Assembly (NCBI GenBank): GCA_020544565.1
Contig: CP078014.1
Span: 1,494,574 to 1,558,573 of the forward strand
DNA: 64,000 bases
DNA from: Bradyrhizobiaceae bacterium
GTDB lineage: Bacteria > Pseudomonadota > Alphaproteobacteria > Rhizobiales > Xanthobacteraceae
Direction of reading: 5' to 3'
The position numbers and the translations under genes are program-made. Position 1 is the first letter of the stretch, and each line of letters opens with the position of its first letter. Under the pieces are notes generated by a model. That model saw only the letters and a list, made by a program, of their open reading frames with translations, did not search any database and was not told where the DNA came from. Of this stretch, positions 19,073 through 28,309 are shown one piece after another.

Positions 19073-19078
19073 CCTAAT

Positions 19079-20452
19079 TTAAGCCGCAGCCGCGACGACC
19101 CGGTTGCGGCCGTCGTGCTTGGCGCGGTAGAGCGCCAGATCCGCGCGCTTGAGAACGTCTGCGATGGCCTCGCCCTTGGCATCGAGGCTGGCGATGCCGA
19201 TCGAGATCGTCACGTCCAGCCGCTTGCCGTTCTTGCCCACCGCGAACGGCTCGCCGGCAACGGCGCGGCGCAGGCGCTCGGCCACCATGCCCGCCACGTG
19301 CAGGTCGGTCTCGGGCATGACGATGACGAACTCCTCGCCGCCATAGCGACAGGCCAGATCGATGCCGCGGATGGACTTGCGAATCCGCAACGCGAACTCG
19401 CGCAGCACGTCGTCGCCCGCATCGTGACCATAGGTATCGTTGATCGATTTGAAATAGTCGATGTCGAGCATCATCAGCGTCAGCGGCCGCGCGCGCTGGG
19501 CCGCCTGCTCCGCGAGCGTCGCCAGATGGGTTTCCATGTAGCGGCGGTTGTGCAGGGCGGTCAGCGGATCGGTCACCGCCATCTCGATGGACGCCTGCAC
19601 GTTGTCGCGCAGGTGATCGGTGTAGCGGCGCCTGCGGACCTGGGTGCGCGCCCGCGCCAAAAGCTCGTTCTTGTCCACCGGCCGCAGCAGGTAGTCGTTG
19701 ACGCCGATTTCCAGCCCGCGCAGCAATTGCGCGTTGTTGTCGGCATCGGCGATGGCCAGAATCGGCACGCTGCGGGTCCGCTCCAGCGAACGGGCCTGGC
19801 TGCACAGCCGCAGCCCGTCGAAATTTTCGAGGCCCAGCGAGACGATCAGCAGATCGTAGTTGCCGTCGGCGGCGTGAAACAGCGCCTCGGCGGGATTGGA
19901 CTCGACGTCCACGGTGTGCTCGGTGGCGAGCACCGGCGCCAGCCGCTCGTAGGACGATGGCCGGTCGTCCACCAGCAGGATGCGACCGCCCTTTCCGGTG
20001 TTGGCGATGGCACTGCGCTCCGGCGCGCTCGCGCCGATCTCCAGCGAGGTCAGCGCGCGCATGCGCAACTCGTCCGTCATCATCTTGAGCCGCGTCAACG
20101 AGCGCACGCGCGCGATCATGACCACGTCGGACACCGGCTTGGTAAGAAAATCGTCCGCGCCGGCCTCGAGGCCGCGCACCCGATCCGCCGGGCTGTCGAG
20201 CGCCGTCACCATCACCACCGGAATGAAATGCGTCCGCGGATCGGACTTCAGCCGGCGGCAGACCTCGAAGCCGTCGATATCCGGCATCATCACGTCGAGC
20301 AGCACGATGTCGCATTCCGCCCGCGCGCAGACCTCCAGCGCCTGCATGCCGCAATTGGCGGTGATCACGTCGAAATACTCGGCCGACAGGCGCGCTTCCA
20401 GCAGCTTCACATTGGCGGGCACATCATCGACGACCAGAACACGCGCGGACAT
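19079..20452 (-). CDS. pleD: Response regulator diguanylate cyclase PleD
   Basis: A 457-residue protein with the PleD layout. REC1 starts MSARVLVVDDVPANVKLLEA, with phospho-acceptor Asp in DIVLLDVMMPDIDGF and conserved Lys in FLTKPVSD. A second adaptor REC (about residues 155-280) and a GGDEF domain follow, with active site GGEEF near residue 375. The inhibitory site R-G-I-D lies five residues before it, so product inhibition by c-di-GMP is retained. PleD drives the motile-to-sessile transition. It follows divK by 9 bases, the classic alphaproteobacterial operon. Confidence 0.95.
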   Translation of the reverse strand: MSARVLVVDDVPANVKLLEARLSAEYFDVITANCGMQALEVCARAECDIVLLDVMMPDIDGFEVCRRLKSDPRTHFIPVVMVTALDSPADRVRGLEAGADDFLTKPVSDVVMIARVRSLTRLKMMTDELRMRALTSLEIGASAPERSAIANTGKGGRILLVDDRPSSYERLAPVLATEHTVDVESNPAEALFHAADGNYDLLIVSLGLENFDGLRLCSQARSLERTRSVPILAIADADNNAQLLRGLEIGVNDYLLRPVDKNELLARARTQVRRRRYTDHLRDNVQASIEMAVTDPLTALHNRRYMETHLATLAEQAAQRARPLTLMMLDIDYFKSINDTYGHDAGDDVLREFALRIRKSIRGIDLACRYGGEEFVIVMPETDLHVAGMVAERLRRAVAGEPFAVGKNGKRLDVTISIGIASLDAKGEAIADVLKRADLALYRAKHDGRNRVVAAAA

Positions 20453-20461
20453 CAGTTACTC

Positions 20462-20827
20462 CTAGCCGACGAAGCGCCGGACCGTCTCGATGAACTTGCC
20501 CACCGAAATCGGCTTGGACAGATACGCCTCGCAGCCGCCCTCGCGGATGCGCTCCTCATCGCCCTTCATCGCGAACGCCGTCACCGCGACGACGGGAATG
20601 GCGCGCAGCTCCGCGTCGTCCTTGATCCAGCGGGTGACGTCGAGGCCGGACACTTCGGGCAACTGGATATCCATCAGGATCAGGTCAGGCCGATGCGTGC
20701 GCGCGAGATCGAGCGCCTCGACCCCGTTGCGCGTTCCGACGACGCGATAGCCGTGGGCTTCCAGCAGATCGCGGAAGAGTTTCATATTGAGTTCGTTGTC
20801 TTCGACGATCAGGACGGTTTTCGCCAT
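20462..20827 (-). CDS. divK: Single-domain response regulator DivK
   Basis: A 121-residue receiver domain starting [20 protein letters not shown], with phospho-acceptor Asp in [15 protein letters not shown], conserved Thr/Ala in [14 protein letters not shown] and Lys in AYLSKPISV. DivK controls the DivJ/PleC kinases and CckA-CtrA in the cell cycle. The ATG at 20827 gives exactly the family length; the longer open frame upstream is not used. It is the first gene of the divK-pleD operon and diverges from the DUF3572 gene. Confidence 0.95.
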   Translation of the reverse strand: MAKTVLIVEDNELNMKLFRDLLEAHGYRVVGTRNGVEALDLARTHRPDLILMDIQLPEVSGLDVTRWIKDDAELRAIPVVAVTAFAMKGDEERIREGGCEAYLSKPISVGKFIETVRRFVG

Positions 20828-20970
20828 CCCGCCCCTCCCATGTCCGCGGCGCGTCTGCTGGTGCCCAAAGCCCCGCCGATGTCCAAAGCAATGAAGTCGC
20901 CATGCCGTGGTGACTCGGGCATGGTGGCTCAAAGTAGAGATGATAAGTTACGGAAAGGCAAACGACGGCC

Positions 20971-21255
20971 ATGGCAAAAAGCCCCTCCGATCCTCGGGAA
21001 GTCGCTGAATTTGTTGCGATTCAGGCGCTTTCCTTTCTCGCCTCCGAGCCCGAGCGGCTGGGGTCGTTCCTGACCGAGAGCGGTATCGGACCACAGACCT
21101 TGCGGGCATCCGCGGCGGACCCGAAATTTCTCGCCGGGGTGCTGGATTTCGTCCTGCGCGACGACGCCACGGTCACCGCCTTCGCCCGGTCGTCGCAATT
21201 GACGCCGGAAGCGGTCGCCAATGCCCGCGAAGTGCTGGACCCGCGCTGGGAGTAG
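20971..21255 (+). CDS. DUF3572 family protein
   Basis: A 94-residue soluble helical protein, with E-F-V-A-I-Q-A-L-S-F-L-A near residue 13 and a central LAGVLDFVLRDDATVTAFA. It matches the DUF3572 family, found almost only in alphaproteobacteria and often beside divK and dinB. The function is unknown. It lies six bases before dinB, so the two are probably co-transcribed. Confidence 0.85.
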   Translation: MAKSPSDPREVAEFVAIQALSFLASEPERLGSFLTESGIGPQTLRASAADPKFLAGVLDFVLRDDATVTAFARSSQLTPEAVANAREVLDPRWE

Positions 21256-21261
21256 TCTCCG

Positions 21262-22548
21262 TTGAGCGATCGCCCGGCCGTCGCCCTGACCGCCTTCTGC
21301 CGCGACTGCCTGTCGGACGCGGCCGAAAGGGCCGTGCGCTGCGCCGCCTGCGGTTCGCCCCGCCTGATCCGCCATCGCGCGCTTGGGACGCTGGCGCTGG
21401 CTCATATCGACTGCGATGCGTTCTACGCCACCATCGAGAAGCGCGACAATCCCGCCATTGCCGACAAGCCGGTGATCGTCGGCGGCGGCCGCCGCGGCGT
21501 GGTGTCGGCGGCGTGCTACATCGCGCGGACCTATGGCGTGCGCTCGGCAATGCCGATGTTCAAGGCGCGCGAACTGTGCCCCGCGGCCGTGGTGGTGCCT
21601 CCGGACATGGCCAAATACGTCCGCGTCGGCCGCGAGGTCCGCCACGCGATGCTGGCGCTGACGCCGCTGGTGGAGCCGCTGTCCATCGACGAGGCGTTCC
21701 TCGATCTCAGCGGCACCACCCTGCTCCACGGCATGGTGCCGGCCAAGGTGCTGGCGCGGTTCGCCGCGCAGGTGGAGCGGGAGATCGGCATCACCGTCTC
21801 GGTCGGCCTGTCGGCGAACAAGTTTCTCGCCAAGATCGCCTCCGACCTCGACAAGCCGCGCGGCTTCGCCGTGCTCGATCAGGACGAGGCCCGCGCCATG
21901 CTGGCTCAGCGGCCGGTGGGCTTCATCTACGGCGTCGGACCCGCCTCGCAGGACAAGCTGGCCCAGCGCGGCTTCCGCATCATCGCCGATTTGCAGCGGG
22001 CGGACGAGACCGACCTGATGAAGCAGTTCGGCCCCGAAGGGCGGCGGCTGTGGCGGCTGGCGCGCGGCATCGACGACCGCAAGGTGGTGCCGGATCGCGG
22101 CGCCAAGACCATCTCGACCGAAACCACGCTGGACACCGACGTGCGCGATTTCACGACGCTGGAGAAGATCCTGTGGCGGCTGTGCGAGAAGGTGTCGTTC
22201 CGCCTCAAGGCCGGCAACCTCGCCGGCTCCACCATCACCCTGAAGCTCAAGACCGCCGATTTCAGGCAGCGCACCCGCTCGCAGTCGATCGCCGTGCCGA
22301 CGCAACTGGCGACGCGCATCTTCGCCACCGTGCGCGAGATGCTCAGCCGCGAGATCGACGGCACTGCTTTCCGGCTGATCGGCGCCGGCGTCAGCGCGTT
22401 GCGGCCGGGCCATGAGGCGGACGATCACGATCTGCTGGACCGGCGCTCCGCCCACGCCGAGCGCGCCATGGACGACGTCCGCCGCAAGTTCGGCGACGCT
22501 GCCGTCATGCGCGGCATCGCCTATGGCGGACCGGCGAAGACGGAGTGA
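21262..22548 (+). CDS. dinB: DNA polymerase IV (Y family) with N-terminal zinc finger
   Basis: A 428-residue translesion polymerase. The palm begins LAHIDCDAFYATIEKRDNPA and the second catalytic block is VEPLSIDEAFLDLSGTTL. The thumb helix-hairpin-helix (IYGVGPASQDKLAQRGFR) and a C-terminal little-finger domain follow. An N-terminal CRDC/CAAC zinc finger (residues 13-30) precedes the polymerase; E. coli DinB lacks it. The start is a TTG at 21262, six bases after the DUF3572 stop; no closer ATG includes the zinc finger. No LexA box was recognised. Confidence 0.94.
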   Translation: MSDRPAVALTAFCRDCLSDAAERAVRCAACGSPRLIRHRALGTLALAHIDCDAFYATIEKRDNPAIADKPVIVGGGRRGVVSAACYIARTYGVRSAMPMFKARELCPAAVVVPPDMAKYVRVGREVRHAMLALTPLVEPLSIDEAFLDLSGTTLLHGMVPAKVLARFAAQVEREIGITVSVGLSANKFLAKIASDLDKPRGFAVLDQDEARAMLAQRPVGFIYGVGPASQDKLAQRGFRIIADLQRADETDLMKQFGPEGRRLWRLARGIDDRKVVPDRGAKTISTETTLDTDVRDFTTLEKILWRLCEKVSFRLKAGNLAGSTITLKLKTADFRQRTRSQSIAVPTQLATRIFATVREMLSREIDGTAFRLIGAGVSALRPGHEADDHDLLDRRSAHAERAMDDVRRKFGDAAVMRGIAYGGPAKTE

Positions 22549-22571
22549 GATGCCGTAACATCGTCAGGGCC

Positions 22572-22651
22572 AGGCTCGTCCCGGCCGTCCACGCCTTGCT
22601 TACTTTGTTCAAAAGACGTGGATGCCCGGCACAAGGCCGGGCATGACGACG
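22572..22651. repeat. Intergenic palindromic repeat element (Nitrobacteraceae type)
   Basis: A compound palindrome between convergent dinB and the EipB-like gene. Outer arms GTCCACGCC (22587-22595) and GACGTGGAT (22615-22623) are followed by a strong hairpin ATGCCCGGC/GCCGGGCAT (22622-22630 with 22636-22644, five-base loop). Read on the minus strand the second half would translate as V-V-M-P-G-L-V-P-G-I-H-V. From memory this is a recurring false-ORF signature of dispersed repeats in Bradyrhizobium and Rhodopseudomonas. It may also terminate transcription from both sides. Confidence 0.75.
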
Positions 22652-22681
22652 AATTGAAAGGTTGCAAGCAGTTGGCACGCT

Positions 22682-23557
22682 CTACTTACACGGCTTGGCA
22701 TCCTTGACGTCGATCTTCTCCATCGCGCCGGCGATGACGAAATCGTTGTAGTCGAGCACCAGAGCGCGCGACACGCCGTCCTCGAACAGCTCGAACGACA
22801 TCGCATAGACCGGCGTCTGCTCGCCCGACTTCGACTGCGTCGCCTTGTCGTAATAGCTGACGGTCACCGGCCAGCGCGTCAGCGCCTTGAACCTGTCGTT
22901 CTTGGTGGTGGCGTCCGGGGTCGCGGGCGCTTTGGTGCCGGGGATCGGCTGGCCGATCACGGTCAGCGTGTTGTAGACCTTCTCGCCGTCGTCCGAGCCG
23001 TCATAGACGGTCAGCTCCAGCAGCGACTTGCCCTCGCGCGCGGCCTCGATGATGCGCTTGATCTGCTCGGTCGGAAACACGGCATTGTCGATGGTGAAGG
23101 TCTTCGCAGCCGGCTGCTTCAGCTTGACCTTGATGGTCGAGCCGTCGCGCTCGGCGATGCCATCGACAAAGGTCGGGGCCGCCTCGTTCATGCGGGTTTC
23201 GACCTTGAAGCGATAGGTCTTGCCGTCGGCATCCTCCCAGCTCGTCGAGCGCAGGTCGCTGGTGATGGTCCTGTCCTCGCCGGTGTCGATCTGCGACACC
23301 TGCCGGAATTCGGTGGTGTAGCCCTCGCAGACGCTGCCGGTGAAATTGTACAGGATGCGGCCGCGCGCGCTGTTGACATTGACATTGCCGCGCGAGGTCT
23401 TGAGGCTCAGATCGTAGACCGCCTGATGCGGAAGGAAGGAGACTGACGGCGCGGGCGCGGCAACGGCCGCTCCGGCAAATGCCGCCGACAGCGCCAGCGG
23501 CAGAACGAGCAATCGAATATCGAAAATCCGGCGAGAAATCGGGCGGGCGTGACGCAT
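22682..23557 (-). CDS. DUF1849/EipB-like periplasmic envelope protein
   Basis: A 291-residue exported protein with a clear signal peptide (residues 1-33, ending A-G-A-A-V-A-A). The mature part begins with PHQAVYDLSL and carries CEGYTTEFRQVSQIDTGEDR. The DUF1849 family includes Brucella EipB, a beta-spiral periplasmic protein needed for envelope integrity. EipB has a conserved disulfide; here one Cys is in S-V-C-E-G-Y and another is at the extreme C-terminus (K-P-C-K). The ATG at 23557 has an excellent AAGGAGA six bases upstream; the longer open frame is not needed. Confidence 0.88.
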   Translation of the reverse strand: MRHARPISRRIFDIRLLVLPLALSAAFAGAAVAAPAPSVSFLPHQAVYDLSLKTSRGNVNVNSARGRILYNFTGSVCEGYTTEFRQVSQIDTGEDRTITSDLRSTSWEDADGKTYRFKVETRMNEAAPTFVDGIAERDGSTIKVKLKQPAAKTFTIDNAVFPTEQIKRIIEAAREGKSLLELTVYDGSDDGEKVYNTLTVIGQPIPGTKAPATPDATTKNDRFKALTRWPVTVSYYDKATQSKSGEQTPVYAMSFELFEDGVSRALVLDYNDFVIAGAMEKIDVKDAKPCK

Positions 23558-23781
23558 AGCGTCTCCTTGGAATGCAACGAATCGAACGATAATAGCCGCC
23601 GGATTGCGCCGCAACCGGGGCAAATGCCGAGGGAAGCCGCGGTTTTCCGGTCAAAAGCGCGGCATCGGCCGGCTTGCATGGATGTGCGCGATGGGCATCA
23701 TAGCATGCGCCGGGACGCGGCCGGCACGACAGCGCCGGGCGCAATCCCCGGACACATCCATCTGACATGCGAGGGAGCGTC

Positions 23782-24249
23782 ATGGCGGGAACGGTCGAGC
23801 AGAAACTGAACGCGCTGGGCATCACGCTGGACGAGCCCAATCCTCCGAGCGCCAACTATGTCGGCTTCGTGCGCACCGGAAACCTGCTGTTCGTCTCCGG
23901 ACAGGTGTGTCGCACCTCCGACGGCAAGCTCATCGCCAAGGGCAAGCTCGGCTCCGGCGTCACCCTCGAGCAGGGCATGGCCGCGGCGCGCGGCTGCGCG
24001 ATCAACCTGCTGGCGCAGGTCCGGATGGCGCTCGGCGATCTCGACAAGGTGACGCGAGTGGTGCGCCTCGGCGGTTTCGTCAATTCGATGCCGGATTTTC
24101 TCGAAGGACCGAAGGTGCTGAACGGCGCGTCGGACCTGATGGTGGCGGCGTTCGGCGACAAGGGACGCCACGCCCGCACCACCGTCGGCGTGGCCGCCCT
24201 GCCCGGCGATGCCGCCGTGGAGGTCGAAGGCGTGTTCGAGGTGGCGTGA
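23782..24249 (+). CDS. RidA/YjgF family protein
   Basis: A 155-residue protein of the RidA superfamily: FVRTGNLLFVSGQVCRTSDG near residue 33, then LDKVTRVVRLGGFVNS and FGDKGRHARTTVGVAALPGD near the C-terminus. The conserved R-(x)-T-V-G motif binds the carboxylate of enamine/imine intermediates. It is longer than canonical ~128-residue RidA and belongs to the YjgF-like subgroup with an extended N-terminus, so deaminase activity is uncertain. GAGGGAG precedes the ATG at 23782. The next gene starts 5 bases downstream. Confidence 0.88.
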   Translation: MAGTVEQKLNALGITLDEPNPPSANYVGFVRTGNLLFVSGQVCRTSDGKLIAKGKLGSGVTLEQGMAAARGCAINLLAQVRMALGDLDKVTRVVRLGGFVNSMPDFLEGPKVLNGASDLMVAAFGDKGRHARTTVGVAALPGDAAVEVEGVFEVA

Positions 24250-24253
24250 GGCA

Positions 24254-25006
24254 ATGGCGCGCGCGCCCGCCTGGTTGACCGCAAGGCCGATCGCCCATCG
24301 CGGGCTGCACGACCGCGCCCGCGGCATCGTCGAGAACATGCCCTCGGCCATCGAGGCCGCGGTGGCGGGCCGCTTCGCCATCGAAGTGGACTTGCAACTG
24401 AGCGCCGACGACGAAGCCATGGTGCATCACGACGATGTGCTCGGCCGCCTGACCGAAGGCCGCGGCGATCTGCGGACGATGACGGCGGCGGACCTCAAGC
24501 GTGTGCCGTTCAAGGACACGACCGAGCGCATGATGACGCTCGGCGACCTCTGCGCCCGTGTCGATGGCCGGACTCCGCTTGTGCTGGAGGTGAAAAGCCG
24601 CTTCGACGGCGACCGCCGGCTGGTGGCGCGGATGGCCGAAGTGCTGCGCGCCTATCGCGGGCCGGTGGCGGGGATGTCGTTCGATCCCGATCAGGTCGAT
24701 ACGCTCCGCGTGCTGATTCCGCACCTGCCGCGCGGCATCGTCGCCGAGCGCCACTACAGCGATGCCGAATGGAAGCAGCTACCGCCCGAAAAAATTCACG
24801 AGATGGTCGCTTTGCGCCACGCCTTCCGCACCCGGCCACATTTCGTCAGCTACCGCGTCGACGATCTGCCGGCGCCCGCGCCGTGGATCGCACGGAACAT
24901 CTTCGGCTGCGCGCTCATCACCTGGACGGTGCGGACGCCGGAACAGCGCGCGCGCAGCGCGCGCCATGCCGACCAGATGACGTTCGAGGGTTTCGTTCCC
25001 GAATAG
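24254..25006 (+). CDS. Glycerophosphodiester phosphodiesterase family protein
   Basis: A 250-residue cytoplasmic protein of the GDPD family. RPIAHRGLHDRARGIVENMP near residue 11 carries the catalytic His-Arg, EVDLQLSADDEAMVHHDD near residue 45 the E-x-D metal pair and second His, and LVLEVKSRF the later acidic motif. Substrates are probably glycerophosphodiesters from phospholipid turnover. There is no signal peptide. It follows the RidA gene by 5 bases in one transcription unit. Confidence 0.9.
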   Translation: MARAPAWLTARPIAHRGLHDRARGIVENMPSAIEAAVAGRFAIEVDLQLSADDEAMVHHDDVLGRLTEGRGDLRTMTAADLKRVPFKDTTERMMTLGDLCARVDGRTPLVLEVKSRFDGDRRLVARMAEVLRAYRGPVAGMSFDPDQVDTLRVLIPHLPRGIVAERHYSDAEWKQLPPEKIHEMVALRHAFRTRPHFVSYRVDDLPAPAPWIARNIFGCALITWTVRTPEQRARSARHADQMTFEGFVPE

Positions 25007-25091
25007 GCCGCAAGGCCGATCCCGGAGACTTGAAGTCTGCGGCGCGACGCCCGATCTGTTATTCATACCGGACTCGGCTTGTCAGAATACG

Positions 25092-26276
25092 GTGCCCTGC
25101 TCCTTGACGGATTCCCACGCCATTGCCCTGGAAGCGGTGTCCTCGGCCGGCCAGATCGCGGCCGACGACTGGAACGCCTGCGCCAATCCGGACGGGGATT
25201 ACAACCCGTTCGTCGCGCATGCGTTCTTCACCGCCCTCGAAGCCTCCGGCTCGGCCGCTCCTCGCACCGGCTGGGCGCCGCGCCATCTGGTGGCGCGCTG
25301 CGGCGGCAAGATCGTCGGAATCGTGCCGTGCTATCTGAAAAATCATTCGCAGGGCGAATACGTGTTCGACCATGGCTGGGCCGAAGCCTATCACCGCGCC
25401 GGCGGCAGCTATTACCCGAAGCTGCAGGCCAGCGTGCCATTCACGCCCGCCACCGGTCCGCGCCTGCTGGTGCGAGGGGATGCCGATATCGCGCGTGTGC
25501 GCGACCATCTGGCGGCCGGATTGATCGCGCTGGGCAACGCCACCCATGCCTCGTCGGTGCACGTCACCTTCGCCCGCGAGGACGAATGGACGTTCCTCGC
25601 CGGGCACGGCTTCCTGCAGCGCACCGACCAGCAATTCCACTGGCACAATCAAGGCTATGCCACCTTCGAGGATTTCCTCGCCACCCTCGCCTCGCGCCAC
25701 CGCAAGGCGATCCGCCGCGAACGCCGCGACGCGCTCGCGAATGGCATCACCATCCATCCGCTGACCGGGAGCGACATCACGCCTGATGCGTGGGACGCCT
25801 TCTTCGAGTTCTACATGGAGACCGGATCGCGCAAGTGGGGCCGCCCCTATTTGACTCGCGACTTCTATCGCCGCATCGCCGCAACCATGGCGGACGACGT
25901 GCTGCTGGTGATGGCGCGGCGCGACGGCCGCTGGATCGCCGGCGCCATCAACTTCATCGGCACCGACACCCTGTTCGGCCGGCACTGGGGCGCGATCGAG
26001 CATCACCCGTTCCTGCATTTCGAGGTGTGCTATTATCAGGCCATCGACTTCGCCATCCGGCGCGGGCTGAAGCGTGTCGAGGCCGGCGCGCAGGGCGAGC
26101 ACAAGATCGCCCGCGGCTACCTGCCGCAGACCACCTACTCGGCGCATTACATCGCCGATCCTGCGTTGCGCCGCGCGGTGCGCGACTATCTCAGGCACGA
26201 ACGCGGTTATGTGCAGGAGACCGTCCGCGAACTGACCGAGGCCGGCCCGTTCCGCAAGACCGACGACAACGGCTGA
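25092..26276 (+). CDS. GNAT/FemAB-like protein (DUF482, peptidogalycan biosynthesis type)
   Basis: A 394-residue protein that starts at a GTG. The family pattern is visible: YNPFVAHAFFTALEASGS near residue 37, the conserved GWAEAYHRAGGSYYPKLQA, RHRKAIRRERRDALANGI and the C-terminal LKRVEAGAQGEHKIARGYLP with TYSAHYIAD. DUF482 proteins have two GNAT-like folds related to FemX peptidyltransferases; several are annotated as peptidogalycan biosynthesis proteins without proof. The substrate is unknown. It stands 85 bases after the phosphodiesterase gene. Confidence 0.85.
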   Translation: MPCSLTDSHAIALEAVSSAGQIAADDWNACANPDGDYNPFVAHAFFTALEASGSAAPRTGWAPRHLVARCGGKIVGIVPCYLKNHSQGEYVFDHGWAEAYHRAGGSYYPKLQASVPFTPATGPRLLVRGDADIARVRDHLAAGLIALGNATHASSVHVTFAREDEWTFLAGHGFLQRTDQQFHWHNQGYATFEDFLATLASRHRKAIRRERRDALANGITIHPLTGSDITPDAWDAFFEFYMETGSRKWGRPYLTRDFYRRIAATMADDVLLVMARRDGRWIAGAINFIGTDTLFGRHWGAIEHHPFLHFEVCYYQAIDFAIRRGLKRVEAGAQGEHKIARGYLPQTTYSAHYIADPALRRAVRDYLRHERGYVQETVRELTEAGPFRKTDDNG

Positions 26277-26355
26277 AGCGCAAAACCGTTGTCGCCGCGT
26301 GGCCGTCGCCCTAGCTTGATCAATCCGGCCCGAAAGTAATCTGTCAGGACACGCC

Positions 26356-27456
26356 TTGACCTCGATCGTAGCCCGCACCCGCGACTTCTGGACGCGCCGG
26401 ATACCTGAGCTGCGCCAGACCCTGCGCGTCACCGTGGCCGCGGCCGTCGCCTTCGCCGCCTACAAGGCGTTCGGTCTCGAACAGGGATACTGGGCGATCT
26501 TCACCGTCCTGATCGTGATGCAGGGCTCCATCGGCGGCACCCTCAGCGCGGCGACGGAACGCATGATCGGCACTTTCGCCGGGGCGCTGCTCGGCGGCGT
26601 GGCCGCAGCCCTCCATCCGCCGACAACGCTCGGCCTCGGCCTCGCCATCGTGCTGGTCACCGCGCTCGGCGTGCTCGGCGCCAGCATCCGCCCGCCACTG
26701 CGGGTCGCGCCGATCACGGCGGTGATCATGCTGCTGACCACGCCGCCCGGCATGCCGGTGACGCATTTCGTGCTCGACCGCATCGTCGAGATCGGCATGG
26801 GCGGCGTCATCGGCGTGCTGGCGACGGTGCTGGTATTTCCCGCGCGCTCCCATGCGGTGGTGGTGGCGCGCTCCGTCGCGGTTCTGGAGCGCATCGAGCG
26901 GCTGTTGCTCTCCGAGGCGCAGGCGCTGGAGCGCGGCGAGGCGCTCGCGCCCTCGTCCGAACATCCGGCCCTGCGGCAGGCGCTGACCGCGGTCGAACAG
27001 GCCATGACCGATGCGGAGCGCGAACGCGCCTCGCGGCTGGCCGATCACCGCATTCCGCCGGCGATCCCCCGCACGCTGTGGCGGGTGCGCAACGACCTCG
27101 TCGCCATCGGCGGCGTGCTGCGCGAGCCGGTGCCCGCCCAGGTCGCCGCAACGCTCGCGCCGGCGGCGGCGCAACTGCTGCGGGCCGAGGCGGAACTGGC
27201 CCGGCGCTGCGCGGCCGCGCTCAGTGCCGCCATGCCGGTGGAGCGCAACGACGCGGCGGCAGCGCTCGTCGCCTTCACCGAAACATTCGGCGATCTGCGC
27301 CAGTCCGGCGTGATGCGGGCGCTGGATTTCAACACCGTCGGCCGCATCTTCGGCCTCGCGTTCAATCTCGACGGCCTGCACCGGGACCTGAACGACCTCG
27401 CCGACCGGATCGATGAAATCGCCGGCGGCGTGCCGGACCGGACCACTGTCCCCTGA
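26356..27456 (+). CDS. FUSC family membrane protein
   Basis: A 366-residue protein with an N-terminal block of about six transmembrane helices (residues 20-165, including Q-G-Y-W-A-I-F-T-V-L-I-V-M-Q-G-S) and a cytoplasmic helical C-terminal half. This is the FUSC (fusaric acid resistance, aromatic acid exporter-like) half-module. The start is a TTG at 26356. Substrates are likely hydrophobic weak acids by family, but no partner membrane-fusion protein lies beside it. The Y-W-A motif and following S-I-G-G-T are conserved. Confidence 0.82.
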   Translation: MTSIVARTRDFWTRRIPELRQTLRVTVAAAVAFAAYKAFGLEQGYWAIFTVLIVMQGSIGGTLSAATERMIGTFAGALLGGVAAALHPPTTLGLGLAIVLVTALGVLGASIRPPLRVAPITAVIMLLTTPPGMPVTHFVLDRIVEIGMGGVIGVLATVLVFPARSHAVVVARSVAVLERIERLLLSEAQALERGEALAPSSEHPALRQALTAVEQAMTDAERERASRLADHRIPPAIPRTLWRVRNDLVAIGGVLREPVPAQVAATLAPAAAQLLRAEAELARRCAAALSAAMPVERNDAAAALVAFTETFGDLRQSGVMRALDFNTVGRIFGLAFNLDGLHRDLNDLADRIDEIAGGVPDRTTVP

Positions 27457-27531
27457 CCGGCCCCATTCCCTCGTGCTTGACCGCGCGCGTCGTGGCGGCG
27501 ATGGTACGGCCCTTCAATCCCGGAACAGATC

Positions 27532-27957
27532 ATGACCGCTTACGACACCAACAACATTTTCGCCAAGATCCTGCGCGGCGAGCTTCCCTGCCACAAGGTC
27601 TACGAGGACGAGCACACGCTGGCGTTTCTCGACATCATGCCGCGCTCGCCCGGCCACACGCTGGTGATCCCCAAGGCGCCCGCGCGCAACATCCTGGATA
27701 TCGCGCCCGACGATCTCGCCCATGTGATGCGCACCGCGAAGATCATCGCCATCGCCGGCAAGAAGGCGTTCAACGCCGACGGCATCACCCTGCAGCAATT
27801 CAGCGAGGCCGCCGGCGGACAGGTGGTGTTTCACCTGCATGTGCACATCATGCCGCGCATCGACGGCGTGCCGCTGCTTCCGCCCGCCACCCGCAAGGAG
27901 GATGTCGCCGTGCTGGAAGACCATGCCACGCGGCTGATCGCGGCGCTGCGAGGGTAA
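27532..27957 (+). CDS. HIT family hydrolase
   Basis: A 141-residue histidine-triad protein, beginning NNIFAKILRGELPCHKVYED with LAFLDIMPRSPGHTLVIPK. The catalytic triad is VVFHLHVHIMPR near residue 98. HIT (HinT-like) enzymes cleave purine nucleoside phosphoramidates and AMP-linked adducts. The length is typical of the alphaproteobacterial HIT group. It is convergent with azlD, whose stop lies 8 bases away, and no terminator was seen between them. Confidence 0.93.
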   Translation: MTAYDTNNIFAKILRGELPCHKVYEDEHTLAFLDIMPRSPGHTLVIPKAPARNILDIAPDDLAHVMRTAKIIAIAGKKAFNADGITLQQFSEAAGGQVVFHLHVHIMPRIDGVPLLPPATRKEDVAVLEDHATRLIAALRG

Positions 27958-27964
27958 GCCGGGT

Positions 27965-28309
27965 TCAGCCCAGCGCCCAGGTGCCGGCGAGGATGACGGC
28001 CTCACCGGTGAGCACGCCCGCGAACACCGATTTGCGCGCCAGCAGATACACCACGAAGCCGGCCACCGCCGCGCCATAGCGCACCACGTCCGGCACCGTC
28101 GCCAGCGCACCGGGCGGCGTGATCAGGATTTGCGCGATGATGCCGGCCAGGATGGCGGCGGCGACCGCCCGCACCCAGACCAGAAGGTCGGAGCCTTCGT
28201 CGATCCCGCGGCCGATCGCGAGGCCGAGCATCCGCCACACCTCGTTGGAGAGAAAGCCCGCGACCAACAGCAGCGCGATGGCGTGGGCGTTGCCGAACAG
28301 CGCGGTCAT
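27965..28309 (-). CDS. azlD: AzlD family branched-chain amino acid exporter subunit
   Basis: A 114-residue protein with three to four transmembrane helices, starting MTALFGNAHAIALLLVAGFL with the AzlD signature S-N-E-V-W-R near residue 23, ending G-E-A-V-I-L-A-G-T-W-A-L-G. It is the small partner of AzlC; together they export branched-chain amino acids. Its ATG overlaps the azlC stop by four bases (ATGA), so the subunits are made in a coupled way. Confidence 0.88.
   Translation of the reverse strand: MTALFGNAHAIALLLVAGFLSNEVWRMLGLAIGRGIDEGSDLLVWVRAVAAAILAGIIAQILITPPGALATVPDVVRYGAAVAGFVVYLLARKSVFAGVLTGEAVILAGTWALG

Noticed and set aside
19066..19085. Possible terminator between the CBS-domain gene and pleD
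   Set aside because: Only a 6-base stem with an 8-base AT-rich loop; too weak to call.
22609..22806. Short frame with V-V-M-P-G-L-V-P-G-I-H-V
   Set aside because: This is the translation of a dispersed palindromic repeat, not a gene.
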